A stretch of DNA of 64,000 nt from Xenopus tropicalis (lineage: Eukaryota; Chordata; Amphibia; Anura; Pipidae): contig NC_030681.2 in assembly GCF_000004195.4 (NCBI RefSeq), positions 86,367,539 through 86,431,538 on the forward strand, written 5' to 3'. A model generated the notes under the pieces. It was not told where the DNA came from, did no database searches, and saw nothing but the letters and a program-made list of their open reading frames with translations. Each line of letters begins with the position of its first letter. Position 1 is the first letter of the stretch. The translations under genes and the position numbers were made by a program. Of this stretch, positions 35,764 through 48,666 are shown piece after piece.

Positions 35764-36026
35764 TATTTTAAGTTAAGTTTTAACGCTACGAAAAATGCGC
35801 AACTTTTCGCGTAAGTTTTAACGCTACGAAAAATGCGCAACTTTTTACGCAACTTTCGAAATGGATACGAAAAACTCGCGTTTTTACGCAAAAATTGTAT
35901 TGGTAACGAAAAATTCGTACAGGATCCGAAAAAATCGCAAAACATACAAAAAAGTCGCAAAATGTTCGTTTTCAAGTCGGAACTTTTCCAATTCGGGTCG
36001 GATTCGTGGGTTAGTAAATCAGCCCC
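35764..36026. mobile_element. Harbinger-like MITE, right part
   Basis: It ends GTGGGTTAGTAAATCAGCCCC, the inverse of the GGGGCTGATTTACTAA end of 7133-7438 and 37957-38490. The interior has two 38-bp tandem units with TTTTAACGCTACGAAAAATG. No left end is seen, so it is truncated. Confidence 0.65.
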
Positions 36027-36487
36027 ATAGTGTGCTGCTTTTTATTACTCCAACATACAAGACAGATTAAATACATTGTTGTTTGTTAAAATAATCATCT
36101 GGCCATAAAATAGGATTATGCAAACTATTGTACAGTGCTTTTCTTTTTATGTATAGATGCTGGTGTCTTTTAGAAGAGAGCTGCTGGTATACAGTTAGCT
36201 GCCTATAAAATAATAACTGAATAATAATCATACTCAAATTGTAATTTACAGGATATGGGGGAGTAATGAAATGTATTTTATAGATTCCAAAGGACTACAG
36301 AATATTTATTTTCAGCCTTCTTTCACTGAACCAAATGTTCCCAGCAATTTTCACCTGACATGGTCAGTGGCTGCCATAAGCAGTATATTTCCTATCCTTT
36401 CGGAGGTGAAGCAGTGTGATAGTAAAGGGCATTTTAGTCAAAGAGATTTTCCTTTACAGCCCCATGCCAAATGCCTATTTTTCCAAA

Positions 36488-36797
36488 GGCCTAAAGCTGA
36501 TGTCACATAGGGCTGATCCTCGGACTGTGGAAAAACGCAGACCAAGAATCAGCCTCCTTCTTTGTCTGCACCCGAAACCATTGTGCTGGCCTTGGGTTAG
36601 GCACACATGTCTGATATCAGCAAAGAAATGCAAACTCTCTTTTTTCTTTGCTGATATCTGCCTTGTGTGCTTGCACCCTGGCCAACACAATGGTTCCAGG
36701 TGCAGGCAAAGAAGGAGGCTGATGCCAGCTGAGGGGCTGATTCTTGGCCTGTGTTTTTCCACAAGCCAGAAATCAACCTTGTGTGGCATCAGCCTAA
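36488..36797. mobile_element. Palindromic MITE of about 310 bp
   Basis: GCTGATGTCACATAGGGCTG and TGTGTGGCATCAGC form the outer arms; CAAAGAAGGAGGCTGAT-type blocks are inverted about GCAAAGAAATGCAAACTCTC / TTTTTTCTTTGCTGATAT. The overlapping 134- and 112-codon open frames on opposite strands follow from the palindrome. Confidence 0.75.
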
Positions 36798-37819
36798 GGC
36801 TGTTATACATCAAAAAATAACTTCATTAACTCTTCACTGAGCACACTGAATTATGACAATTAGCTTGGCTGTCGATGGCATTTATGTACTGGCTTATCGT
36901 GTTCTTGCTTCTTATTTCTCTCACTAAACCTTTATCTAATCATTCTTCCAGATCCCTGGTTCTTGTTAAGTCTAATTAATGAAGTTGTACTACCAAGTAG
37001 AGAGTAAAAACTCTGAGAGGATAGGTCAGCCTTATGGCACCTAGCAATGCTTTCTACACCAAGCTGTGCAAATAATTAAATTGTTTTGAGCTAATTAATC
37101 CAGTATGTTTTGATCCATGTATGATTTTTTCTCCCTTGATGCTAAGTAAATTAAAAAGTTGAGTAAAGCTTAACCCTTGTGTAGCCCAATACATCTGGTA
37201 TAAACATAGATTCTCAAACCATATTTTAGAAATTATTATTTATCATTAATTTTCCATGTTCACAATGTTAATTTTTTGTGCCTACTCAAAATAAATGCCA
37301 GCCTATTAAAACTATAAATGATAAAATTCCACAAAGAAAATAAAACTAACATCAACATTTTTAAATAAGCGAGCAGTGGCACAAAAAGAAAAACATACAT
37401 GATTGCAGCATATTATTGATTGGCAGTTTTCAAACTTCTACACAAGAGAATATCCAAACATCATATTAAAGTTTGCATTTTTGAACTGGTAAATATAACT
37501 GCAATCTGCCTTACATGGGTTCTATATAAATAAAGGATAATAATTGCAGTTGAAATCAAACTCTTGCATTTGGTACTTGGATGCTATTGCAACTTCTGGA
37601 GGGCAACATTTTTAGATTTATTTACCTGTGTAATTAAAAATCTGTCAGACCTTAAAAATACTTCATGTTCCTGTGTACAATATGTATGTGCTTATTAGTT
37701 ATATACACTTTCAAAACATATTTATCTTATACTGCAAAATGCCTTCACAATAAGGCCATAGTCAAACACTGATGACGTATCATTTATCTTTTTGGACCTA
37801 ATGTTCCACACAAGAAATT

Positions 37820-39050
37820 AAAAAGCAAGCTAGGTAAAATCTTCTCTAACACCTCCATACAGTGCTGCTGAAACTGTGGCGAGTTGGGTATACAAGAACA
37901 TATAATGTGGCAATGCCCCCAAATTAACTGATTTTTGGAAAGCAGTAGGAGACTTAGGGGCTGATTTACTAATCCACGAATCCGAATGGGAAAAATTCGG
38001 ATTGGAAACGAACATTTTGCAACTTTTTTGTAGTTTTCGCAATTTTTTTCATCGCCGTTACGACTTTTTCATAAATTGTCGCAACTTTTTCATAGCCGTT
38101 GCGAATTGTCATGACTTTTTCATAGCCGTTACGATTTGCTCGTATATTGTCGCGACTTTTTCGTATTGAGTGCTCGTAAACGGCGGGCAAAACTTTCAGA
38201 CTTTGCATGATTTTGGAAGCCTCCCATAGGACTCAATGGCACTCTGCAGCTCCAACCTGGCCCAAGGAAAGTCAGGATACTGAAGCTTGAATGAATCAGA
38301 AACTTTCGTACTCGGCGCGATGGCTATGAAAAAGTCGCGACAATTCGCGCAAGTCGTAACGCTACAAAAAAGTCATAACGGCTACGAAAAAGTTGCGACA
38401 ATTTACGAAAAAACGCAAAATACCGATCATTACTAAAAAAAAAAGCATTCGGACGCTTTTTGGACATTCGTGGATTAGTAAATGTGCCCCTTACTGTCCT
38501 CATCCCTCTTCCACCCAGTTCAGCTGGTTATTTTGAACGCTTTGGTGGAGAAACCAATCCCCCACAATACTTCCTCAGAACAAAGGCTTACAAATTACAA
38601 AGTGGTGGAAAGACTTCAATTCAATTCAAAGTACTCTCTAGAGTAGAAGGTATGAAGGACAATGGAACTCATGGTTGCTAAACTCTCACATTTTGAGAAA
38701 GTTTTGTCCAGGTGGGACCGATATATATCCAAAGGAATATGAGCAAACCCCAAATACCCCTCTTGATAGCATAGGCCCACACAGTGCACTATTATTTATA
38801 TCTTTTTCTCTTCAACTCTAGCAGTTCATTCTATAATGAAGCTCTCCTCTTACTTTCAAGTTCCTACCTACGCTTGTCAAATCTCCCCCTGCAGGGACTA
38901 TAACAACAAGCCTGTTTGTTAACTATGTATGCAACAATTTTTCCTTTCTGCATGATGTTAATCTATGTATTTTCACTGAACAATACTACTTCTCTTTTGA
39001 TGTTATACTTGTGTACCTTGAAATCTAATAAAATGTAAGTTACAAAGAAG
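37820..39050 (+). pseudogene. L1/Tx1-like LINE ORF2 C-terminal remnant, split by a MITE
   Basis: Translation near 37860-37950 gives NCGELGIQEHIMWQCPQI, with a stop where the family tryptophan stands on each side. This matches the C-terminal CWxCG...H..W.CP.I..FW signature of L1-clade LINE ORF2. After a 534-bp MITE (37957-38490) the sequence resumes at 38494. HFEKVLSRWDRYI near 38690 resembles the end of the protein, and a short 3' UTR has AATAAA near 39028 (TCTAATAAAATG). Only the 3' end survives, as is usual for LINE copies, and it has at least two in-frame stops. Clade assignment is from motif memory only. Confidence 0.7.
37957..38490. mobile_element. Harbinger-like MITE with TTA target duplication
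   Basis: It begins GGGGCTGATTTACTAATCCA and ends TGGATTAGTAAATGTGCCCC, flanked by TTA at 37954-37956 and 38491-38493. The interior has tandem 35-40-bp units with TTTTTCATAGCCGTTRCGA. It lies in the LINE remnant. Confidence 0.82.
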
Positions 39051-40189
39051 AAATTAAAAGCAAAATTAACTTGTCACTTACAGTATATTGCTAATAAACA
39101 ACACAGACCGGAGTTGAAAAACTGTCAAGGACACAAAAGACAAATTCTCATTATATTCTTGTGGTCATGCATGGAAGTTTTATATAGTTTGATGGGCGTA
39201 ATTTATTCTCTGTCTCAGATTTTTTTTGTTTCACTTTCATCACACAGACCAAATAGTTTTGGAAGCCAAATACCAAAGTATAAATGGAAATTGTAAGTTG
39301 TGCATTCCAAGGTGGGCAGCCATTTCCCATCACTTACTTTAACAGTACACTTTGTGGTACCATTCATTCCCATTGTCATCAAATTGTGACATGGCTGTTT
39401 TTGTAGACCAGGTTGTATGTGTTCACATATTCTTTATTTTAGATATTTTTTACATGACTTAATCTGCTCATCACAGCAACATGTTGTTTGCATGTTTAGA
39501 GCTTTTTGCTTGTTTTTTTTTTGTCCAGGGAAGCTCTTGTAATACTATTCCTTCAGGGGTTTAGGCCAGATACTAATTTTCTTCCTACAGTCCAAAATAA
39601 AAAATTAACTGGTAGGTTAATTGGCTTCTAATTAAGTGGACGTTGTGGTATATTTGAGTTTGGTAGGAATTTCAGGGCTTATATATGTACTTGTTCTCAA
39701 ATTGCTCTTGTGACCTTACATACTCCTAATAACTTGCACTTACTGCATATATGGTGCATGTTCAGCCTTATTTGATTTGCAGGTCATGTGTAAATGGAAA
39801 CTAGGGAACCATGGAGCTACTGCCAGCCTGGACCTGACATACTGTATAATTCAAGGGTTCTCCTCCTAATTATGATATGCATTAAGTATTTATAGGTTAA
39901 CTATTGTAAAACCACAAGTGTGCTTTCTTGTATATGTATCTTCTACAGAGGCTTAGTTCTGAAAAAGAAGATACGTTTAGTGTTCTCTGGTGTCCCCTGT
40001 TGTGTTTGTGGCCCTGGCTTTCTCACATGGCACACTTGACACTTTTCTGATGAGAATAGATTCATTTGAAAGAAAACTATGCCCCCAGAATAAATACTAC
40101 AAACAGATTATTAATATCCTAAAATGTGACCTATTAAAGGACCTTTTTCAAATTGGAATATATATTGGTAAATACTGACCTTTTACATA

Positions 40190-40545
40190 GTTTCCCTTGA
40201 GCCACCATTTAGTGACGGCTGTGTGCTCCCTCAGAGATCACCCGACAGGATATAATGCAGCTCTAACTGTAATAGGAAGATGTGAGAGTAAAAGACAAAG
40301 TTATGTCAATACATTGGCTAACATAACCTAGCATGTATGTGTGCCCTTGCTTCATTTGCATGCCCTGTGCATTGTGCAAGGCCAGAGGGCAGCTCTAAGC
40401 ACTTAAAATGTCAATTATCTGTTTAGAAGTAGCCAATGGCACAAACTGCTGTATATTTTTTTCAGTTTATCTAGATGAAGCAGCTTTTTAAATATTTGGC
40501 TGTTTTATGCAATGTATTTTTATAGAGATCTATTTGTTTAGGGGA
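40190..40545. repeat. Dispersed repeat, copy 2 (pair with 16890-17287)
   Basis: It shares CTCAGAGATCACCCGACAGG, ATAATGCAGCTCTAACTGTA and downstream blocks with 16890-17287 in the same orientation. Ends are eroded. Confidence 0.6.
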
Positions 40546-42289
40546 CTATTATTATTGGTTTTTGATTATGGTTTTAATTATGTACTGCTATAAGTTTTCT
40601 TTAGTTTTTGATGCCCTTGACAAAAATCATACAGCCATCAAAACAGCTTAAATATGCTCTTTAAGAAAGATACTTAGAAGGCTATTACTGAATCCAAGGC
40701 ATAGCTTTGGAAAGAACACCTTTCTTGTATTAGCTCTTAAATATAGGTCTATATAAAGTTGACTTATCTATGTGGCTAGACTTTTCCATGTTACTTCAGT
40801 AAAGGTGCTGTATAAATTTAAATGATATCTTCATCTTAAAAATGTGCCTTTTTAATATTTTGTTTTAAGCTTCTAGTAAGCGATAAGCAGTATTATGTTC
40901 CTAAATATATACAGTTTTAATAAATCAAGCATTTAAATCTGCCATGGATTTGCTACCTTGTTTAACTAAGCTTGCTGTACTTAATAACTCATTAATTAAT
41001 CCTGTTAAGGGCTGTGGCACACACAGCTATCAGCTTGCTGCATGTCCCATAGTTTCAGATAGGACATGGACCACTGCTTAGTACATTTTGTTCTAAAGTT
41101 ATCTACAATCTGAGTCAAATAGCAGACCGGTGTAATTAATTTTTTCCTTGAGAAAAAAGTGAGTTGAGCACTCTTTCCCCCATTACCTAAGGACCATGGG
41201 GATGAGAAAATGGTGTTTTCCAGTAAACAGGTCCTTGATACTGCAATTACTTCAATCTCGCTGGCAGCTGAAACTGCCTGATTTTGTTTTTACCTTGTCG
41301 AAGTGATGGGGTGTGAGAAGGCAGCTAAGAAAGTGTCACTGGTGCAAAAGGCACTGACTGTAAAACTGTTTTAACAGTGATGCGTGACTTTTTTTCTCTG
41401 CAACTGCGCCCATTTTGACACAATCATGAAAAATACGCAGATGACGGAATTAGCTCATAACTATTTATTAGCATAATTTAACAATACTATTTTAGTAATC
41501 TGCTGTAGTCCAGAAGATGTACCATTCCCATGCTTTTTCTAGACTACTATTTTTTTTTTTCTTCTATTGCTGTAGACCTGATAAGTACAGCTTAGGAGTC
41601 TTGTTAAAGGGAATTTAATTGATTTTGTATTTTGAAAAAATATTTTTTGTTTCTGATACGTAAAATAGTCAGTGCTGTAAATAATAAATGCTAGATCAGA
41701 TTTCCTGTGAGCCATTTTTAAATGTAAATCGACATTGTAAAACCGACCTTTCTTGTGATTGTTTTGCACACCCAGTAGCCGGGGTAGTGAAAATATTAAT
41801 TTTCATTTCTCAGTAAGTGTTAAATAAAAATAATCACCGCTAATATTTAATGAAAATTTGCTTATTACTTTTTAGCTGCTTTCATATAAAAAAAAAATTG
41901 CTTGTCTGGTTGGTGTTTTAATGAGTATGCTGATTTGCCCTATTTAATAATTGTTCATCATAATTCTTCAGCAAACTTTTAAAACCCGAGCTGAATTCTG
42001 AAACCGTAATAAAACTCACTTATACAGCAAATTATATATTAGAAGATCTATTAGAAGATCTTTATAAGTATTTACAAAAAATATGCAGTCTCCTTTTACA
42101 GTCGCACCACATGATAAAAAGTGCAGTTTTTTGGAAGTGGGTACCCTAGTGTAAGTTCAATGCACAGTTCATTCGAGCAGGCTGGGTGGGTGCTCTGGTA
42201 AGGGCACATGTACATTAAATAAAATCATCATATACTGCTCTAATTTGCATCCATATGAGCACTAATGGACTTGTGATTGTATATGATGC

Positions 42290-42638
42290 TTAAAGATGGC
42301 CATACACGCACCGATAATATCGTACGAAACCTCGTTTCGTACGATATTCGGTGCGTGTATGGTATGTCGGCGAGTCGACGATATCGCAGGAAGCTGCTGA
42401 TATCGGGCGACTCGCCGATCGGACCAGTTTGAAAATTTTGATCGGGCGCCATAGAAAAGGCGCCTGACCAAAATCTCCCTTCAGCGCTAAATCGGCAGAA
42501 GGAGGTAGAAATCCTATTGTTTCTACCTCCTTTCCTGCCGATTCAGCCCTGAATGGTGTGTGGCGGATCTTACCATGTTTCTTGCGACCGATGGTCGAAC
42601 GAAACATCGTCAGATCGTTACGTGTATGGCCAGCTTAA
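42290..42638. mobile_element. CpG-rich palindromic MITE (TTAAAGATGGCCATACACG ends)
   Basis: It begins TTAAAGATGGCCATACACGC and ends CGTGTATGGCCAGCTTAA, with TTAA at both edges. Inner palindromes include AATATCGTACGAAACCTCGT and its inverse, and GGAGGTAGAAATCCTATTGT and its inverse. CpG is far denser than in the surroundings, which points to a young copy. The overlapping minus-strand open frames are palindromic shadows. Confidence 0.8.
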
Positions 42639-42675
42639 GCCATCAAAAACGGTATTGAATAGAACAACTATTGAG

Positions 42676-42917
42676 GCTTAGGCCCACAGGGAGATTAGTT
42701 GCCACAGCTAATTTCGGCTGCCGCAGACAACTAATGTCCCCGAAATGTCTTTCTGCCAGCAATAAAATGAATCGCCGATGGAAAGGCGCGTGTGTTGATT
42801 CGTTTTCTGAAGTCCCGCAAAGTTTGTGCGTATGCCTTTCCACCGGCAAGTCACTTTGTTGCCCACAGTAGGAGATATTTAACTGAAGCCGACTAATCTC
42901 CCCGTCAGGCATCAGCT
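42676..42917. mobile_element. Palindromic MITE (GAGATTAGTTGCC-type ends)
   Basis: GGGAGATTAGTTGCCACAGC is answered by GCCGACTAATCTCCCC. CCGATGGAAAGGC and GCCTTTCCACCGG are inverted inside. CpG-rich like its neighbour, from which it is separated by under 40 bp. Confidence 0.65.
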
Positions 42918-44009
42918 TTAAGGAAACTAAACTAACTTAAAAATAGAGTTTTAGTTGAAAAAACAATAGCGTTCTGCCAATAGTCAGAAATGATAAAGAC
43001 CTCATTTTATTTCGTTGCATCTCAAGGCATTTTAACTGTGTGCTTAGACTGTAATAGGCAAAACATCTCCACCGGCACATTATGCAGAGCTGCTGCTCAT
43101 TAATTTTTGGTAAACAAACAATCTTCTCTATTATAATCACAGTTTAGAGACACTCATCTGCTTTCATACATATAGGATCAGTAGCTGGATGTAATATTTT
43201 TGTTTTGCAAAGACAGTTTGGAACCCCCACTCCAAACAGCTCAAGGTCTTATGGCACTTATTTTTCATGTTAACCAGTAACTGGAAATAATAGATAACAG
43301 AGTGTTCCAGTTTCCTCTGGTGTTGGGGGGAGGAATATCACTCGAGAGGTCCTTGACTGACTGACTAATAAAAGGAAAATCTCTCCTTATGTTCCGCTCT
43401 TGTGCTCATGTGTTGGAACGTTCTGCATTCTGTTATAGCACAATCCACATTCCGCAGCTTCAGAACTCTCTCTAATGTAATTCTGTAAAGGAAACAACAA
43501 CACAGTTTAGCAGAATTAAAACATTAGGTTTGTCTGGCATAGCAATTATTGTTTTTAATAGGCTTTAACTGCTATTTTGTATATATCAGAATATAATTCT
43601 TTTTACCGAAATATGCCTTTACATCTACTATAAACAGCATCTATTAAATTACTTGGGATTCCTGAAACAGGAAGCAGATAATATGATTTTTAAATAGAAA
43701 TTGCTCTGCTTACATCTGAATTTTTACTAAGCTGTGAGCCAACAAGTGGTCATTTTAACTACCATAACTTACTCAAGAGACCAATTTTTTTAAGTTATTA
43801 TGAACTTTTCAGAGAGAGAGAATTTGTCATTTCAGTTAATACTATGATGATCATTGCTTGATTTTCCTAATAGGCAGCTCAAGCCCCTAAACTTATGCTT
43901 TTTCAATTAGTATTAGGAAATAGGGCTGTTTTACCATATCTCCTGGGCGTGACCACTAGTTCTCGTTTTAACCTGTTATAATACTTAAAAAAAAAAAAAA
44001 GGGCATTTA

Positions 44010-44306
44010 ATCTTTTATCCAGTAAACCTGGAACACTCCAAATTACTGGAAGGCCATCTCCCTTAGAGTCCATATAAAGCAACAAAAAATCTTACTTTTT
44101 TTTTTCTTTTCACTATGATAATAAAACAGTACCTTGTACGTAATTGGGACTATACTAGCATACTTTGCTAGATATATTGGTGGCAAAACACTCCTATTGG
44201 ATTTATTTAATGTTAAAATGTTGTTTTTGTAAACTTTAGAGATCCAAATTACAGAAAAAATCTGGAAAATGCCAGGTCCCAAGCTTTCCAGATAATTGAT
44301 CTCATG
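44010..44306. mobile_element. ACAGGTATGGGATC-end repeat, decayed
   Basis: Family blocks run in the inverse order: GGAAGGCCATCTCCCTTAGA, ATAATAAAACAGTACCTTGT, ACTCCTATTGGATTTATTTA, GAGATCCAAATTACAGAAAA, CTTTCCAGATAATTGATCTC. The outer ends are not preserved. Confidence 0.7.
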
Positions 44307-45316
44307 CTCATTTAAATTCATTATCTGTACATTCATTGTACTTTTGTATCTGTACAGGAATAAATCTGTCGTCCTGTTCTGCCATTGCGCCTGTTTACAG
44401 TAATTAGTTTTATTTTCCTCATTTCCTGGTCTTCTTGGTACCCAATGCGTTCTTTCACTAACATTTCCTTTATCAACAGTTAGTTTGCCCTGTCAACATA
44501 TTCATACCATCATATTGTTTTTCCATAGTATCTAAAGTAGTCAGCTCAGATAATAGTTAGAAGGCAGTGCAATCAGCAACTTGTTTTTCTTTTTATACAA
44601 AATCAGATCACATTCAAATCAAACTATACATCATGAGAAAATGCATTTAGCATTTTTCTCATCCCCTCTCTCTGCCTCTAGTTGCGTTTTTCACCCAGCG
44701 CACATAAGGCACAAGGGTGCTCCTTTTGTTTGATAATGTTCTTTGAAAGTATCATTGGCTATTTCCTTTCATGTCATCTGCATACATTTTATAACTAGGA
44801 AAAAAAGCTTTAACTGTGCTGTAGGTATTTGTTTTCTTTGAAAACAGAAATGCTTGGTGTATGTGTATAATTTGTGTTTTTTTAGCAGGTGATTTAGAAT
44901 TGGCTAAAACGTGACACTTTAAGCATTACCATTTTCACTGATGGTCATTGAAGATCTAAGGCCAGTTTATTGACTTGGTTATAAAGCTTTTTTATTATGT
45001 TCTTTTACCCATGTATATGTTTTGATTCAGGGTCACACACAGGTAAATGCCCAGGTATGAAAAGGAAAATATTGCAGGGTTGAGGGTAGTGATAAAGCTC
45101 CAAGTAGATGATTTTACAGTCCATACAACACTATTTAAGCAACATTTCTGTTATGGATCTGAACATTTTTGCACACTGCCCCCTTCCCCTTTTTAAGGGG
45201 CTTGCTATCAGTGTTAATAAACGGTAGCCTCCGTCAGCACCACCTTTGCTTACTGCCAGATAAGTCTCTTTACAAAGATATTAATTTAATTAAATGTTGC
45301 CCTCCATCAATTTGTT

Positions 45317-45741
45317 TTAAAGGAACAGTAACACCAAAAAATGAAAGTGTATAAAAGTAACTAAAATATAATGTGCTGCTGCCCTGCACTGGTAAAAGTT
45401 GTGTGTTTACTTCAGAAAGTCTACTTAATTTATATAAATAAGCTGCTGTGTAGCCATGGAGGCAGCCATTCAAAGGAGAAAAAGCACAGGCACATAGCAG
45501 ATAAAAGATAAAACACTATTGTATTCTACAGAACTTGTCTGTTATCTGCTATGTAACCTGTGCCTTTTCTGCTTATTTCCAGCTTAAATGGCTGCCCCCG
45601 TGGCTACACAGCAGCTTATTATATAAATTATAGTAGTGTTACTGTAGCAAACACACCAGTTTTACCAGTGCAGGGCAAACAGTGCATTATATTTGTATTA
45701 CTTTAAAGCTCTTTCATTTTTTGGTGTTACTGTTCCTTTAA
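45317..45741. mobile_element. T2-type palindromic MITE (TTAAAGGAACAGTAACACC ends)
   Basis: It begins TTAAAGGAACAGTAACACCA and ends TTGGTGTTACTGTTCCTTTAA, 425 bp, with the central AGCAGATAAAAGATAAAACA hairpin. It is a full-length copy. Confidence 0.87.
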
Positions 45742-46137
45742 TGCCAACTTTTTATAAGGTAACTCTTGCCCATGATTTCAATGATCAATATTCTGAGGGA
45801 GTATTCCATTGTTTTCTAACAATTATGTTTTCTAACTTTGTTGAATGTGTTGTGTATTTTTAGAGACCATAGGTGTTAATCTCATTAATACAAATTATAA
45901 TTACATTTTAATTGATTGAAATGCTTTTTCTATACAGCTTTTGTGAGGCAACTGGTCTTTTGGCCAATGTGCAGCTCGTCAGATATAATCCTTAATTAAT
46001 TTTGAACCATTTCACCATTTACATATTGCCAGTCCTTTTCTTCACACCTGATCTTGTCTGTTCTTCTCTGATTTTATGTTAGATTTTAGGCGGTCACCAA
46101 ATCTATGTAAAAAGAAAGATATCTGTATAATTTTTTT

Positions 46138-46624
46138 TTAAAGGAGAATGCAAGTCAAAATTTAAAAAGCATACTGCCCAATAGTCCTCCTATTGCCACA
46201 CTTTTGGCTCACCTAATCAAATATTTACTCAGTCACACTTACTTCACATTTTCAGCTATCTCCAAAAAGGTATTCTCCCTTCCTTTCCCTCCTTGCTTCA
46301 TACTGCACATGTGTTTCATTCCCTCCCCCCCCCTCCCCTCTGCCAGATCCGCTTCTGATTGGCTGGTGGGCATGTGTAGCTCAGAACAGCAGACAGGATC
46401 AAGTTACACACATGCTCAGAGAATAGGAATGCTGCCGCTGGCACCTACAGGAAGGACAGAGATATTTCAGTGATGTCACTGTAGTCTTCACACTGCTGTA
46501 GGCTGCCAGCACCATATCTCAGAGAAGCAAGCAGGGATCTGGGAATTTAGATATGCAGTAAGTACTTAAAAAGAATGCCTTTAGACTTACTTTTAATGTA
46601 TATTAACCTTTCATTGTCCTTTAA
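46138..46624. mobile_element. T2-type MITE (TTAAAGGAGAATGCAAG / CATTGTCCTTTAA ends)
   Basis: The left end is TTAAAGGAGAATGCAAGTCA and the right end CTTTCATTGTCCTTTAA; TTAA stands at each edge. The two outer arms match less well than in other copies. The centre is GC-richer with a C run near 46325-46336. Confidence 0.65.
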
Positions 46625-46651
46625 GCAAATTGTATTTTGTTTCAATGGGAA

Positions 46652-47144
46652 TTAAAGGAGAAGGAAAGGTAAAAACTAAGTTAGCTTTATCAGAAAGTTC
46701 TATGTCAGTACAACCATAAGCACTCACAGAAAAGCTGCACTGAGTCCTCTATCAAAAGAAACACAGGATTTCTCGTTTCCTTATTTGTAAACATGTTCTT
46801 AGGGTATCTGACTTTCGCTCTCTGAAAAATCCTTCATTCCCCAAGCCAGAGTCTGCACAGCTCTCTCCTCTCTCCCTTCTCCTGCTCCCCCCCTCCCATA
46901 AGAATTCATAAAACTCACTCTGCCCACCCTTAGGAATGTGTAATCTGAGCTACCAGCTTCTAGATCTACAGCAGCAAGCTATGAACACCAAGATAAAATG
47001 GCCGCTGCAATCTTAAACAAACAGAGAAAGCTTCTAGGGCTGTTTACTCAGGTATCAAAGCTTTCTGCAGAATAAATATAGTGTTCTAGGTAGCACTAAT
47101 GTGGGGAATCTATTGGCAATAAAATGGCTTTCCTTCTCCTTTAA
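46652..47144. mobile_element. T2-type MITE (TTAAAGGAGAAGGAAAGG ends), full length
   Basis: It begins TTAAAGGAGAAGGAAAGGTA and ends GGCTTTCCTTCTCCTTTAA. The interior is collinear with 6850-7635 without the nested element. Confidence 0.85.
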
Positions 47145-47751
47145 GTGTATTTGTATTGAAGCTTGGGGCTAAGAGGCAGGTTGCCAAGTTTGTAGCGCCC
47201 TCCCTCCAGAGGCTTCTCTTTTTTTTTTTGGCTTATCAGTCACCTATGCCCCTTAGTAATGGACCCTGCCTGTAATATTGGGGTCACAATGAAACAAAAT
47301 TTATAGGTAAAAGTAGGGGCTCCACAAGAAATGATAAAACATTTCCAACAAAATCTCTGCTTATTGAGCTATAACAAAAGCAGATCTGTTAGAATACCAA
47401 ATATACAAAAGGGGAGTTTTCTAAACATTGGTATAGCTGTATAAATTGAAAAGCTATTTCAGTGGTTTAATCATATTATTAATAAATCTATTATTTATAT
47501 TCCCTGTTGTCCAAGAAGATTGAAAATCTGGTTGTGTATAGACAAATCAATTTGTTCCACTGTGCAAAAGTGAAGGCAGGTATTTTTGATTGATACCAAC
47601 AAAAGTGTGTGAAGCTGGTCTAGCTGCAGGGCATCTCATATCTCTGTTCTGCGGGGAATTGTATTGTTCTCTGCGAAAGGAAAATAAGTGTTATTACAAT
47701 GTGAATTCCTAGAAACTTTAACATGATAAAACCCAAACAGAATTGTTCTTG

Positions 47752-48093
47752 TTAAAGTGATACTGACATGGACAAACTACTTTTTAAAATATGAATCTAC
47801 ATAAAAAGTTACCTATAGGTCATGTTGATCGTTTAATGCTGATAGGGCAGCTTATGTTAGTTGTTAGTAAAAGTTCTTAAACCTGACTGTCAACCTGTCA
47901 GTTATAGCTTCTAATGCCAGCGGACTCCTGCTGGACAAATATGGCAGCCCCCTCATAGAGGAACATGGGGGATCAGATAGGGAATGTAAAAGAATCTGAC
48001 AAATACTTTAATGGCAAAATTATAAATAGCATGCAAAGACAATTTTATGTCCAATGTAAAAAAAAATTGTTTCTGGTGTCAGTATCTCTTTAA
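47752..48093. mobile_element. T2-type MITE (TTAAAGTGATACTGACA ends)
   Basis: It begins TTAAAGTGATACTGACATGG and ends CTGGTGTCAGTATCTCTTTAA, 342 bp. A fragment of the same family in inverse orientation starts at 23577. Confidence 0.82.
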
Positions 48094-48666
48094 AGACCAT
48101 ATTCTTTTTTCATATATGTTCATATGTTTGTAAGAACAGTATTTTTCAGTTCGTATTTCATAGAATCTTAAATTCTAACCATCTCTGTGTCTGCTGTATA
48201 ATTTGCTGGTCTTTTTCATTATCCCTTTACTTAGTGACAGTCATACTACAAATTACAGCTTGAGCAATTATCAAAGGCATGTCAACTCATTGATATTTTT
48301 CATGAGTCAACCTGATTTAAGCCCCCTCACCTGTTCACCTGCTGTCAGAAATTTGCACCCTAAATTTAACTTACCTGCTCCATTTAAATGTATAGAATCC
48401 CCCCCAAAGTTCTCTGATATGCTTCCAAATTAGTAGAGCAGTGAGCACAGTAGGAGGCAGGGAGGAACAAGGGCAGGGTATGAGTGACTAAGATTCAGCT
48501 AAGATCGCTTTGGATACGAGTTTTCATCTCTGTAATTAATGAAATTTGTAAGGCCCCCCCCCCCCCAGTGATTCTTCTCTGTTAAAGAATAATTATGTTG
48601 TATTACATGTTTACAATCCCCTAAAAGAGAACCTGTCACCCTGACATAAAAAAAGCTGTACAGTAG

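Noticed and set aside
36416..36820. Overlapping 134-codon (+) and 112-codon (-) open frames
   Set aside because: The segment is a palindromic MITE, so both strands show similar frames; no domain is present.
42240..42607. Three overlapping minus-strand open frames of 69-105 codons
   Set aside because: All lie across the CpG-rich palindromic MITE; CpG richness lowers stop frequency. No domain.
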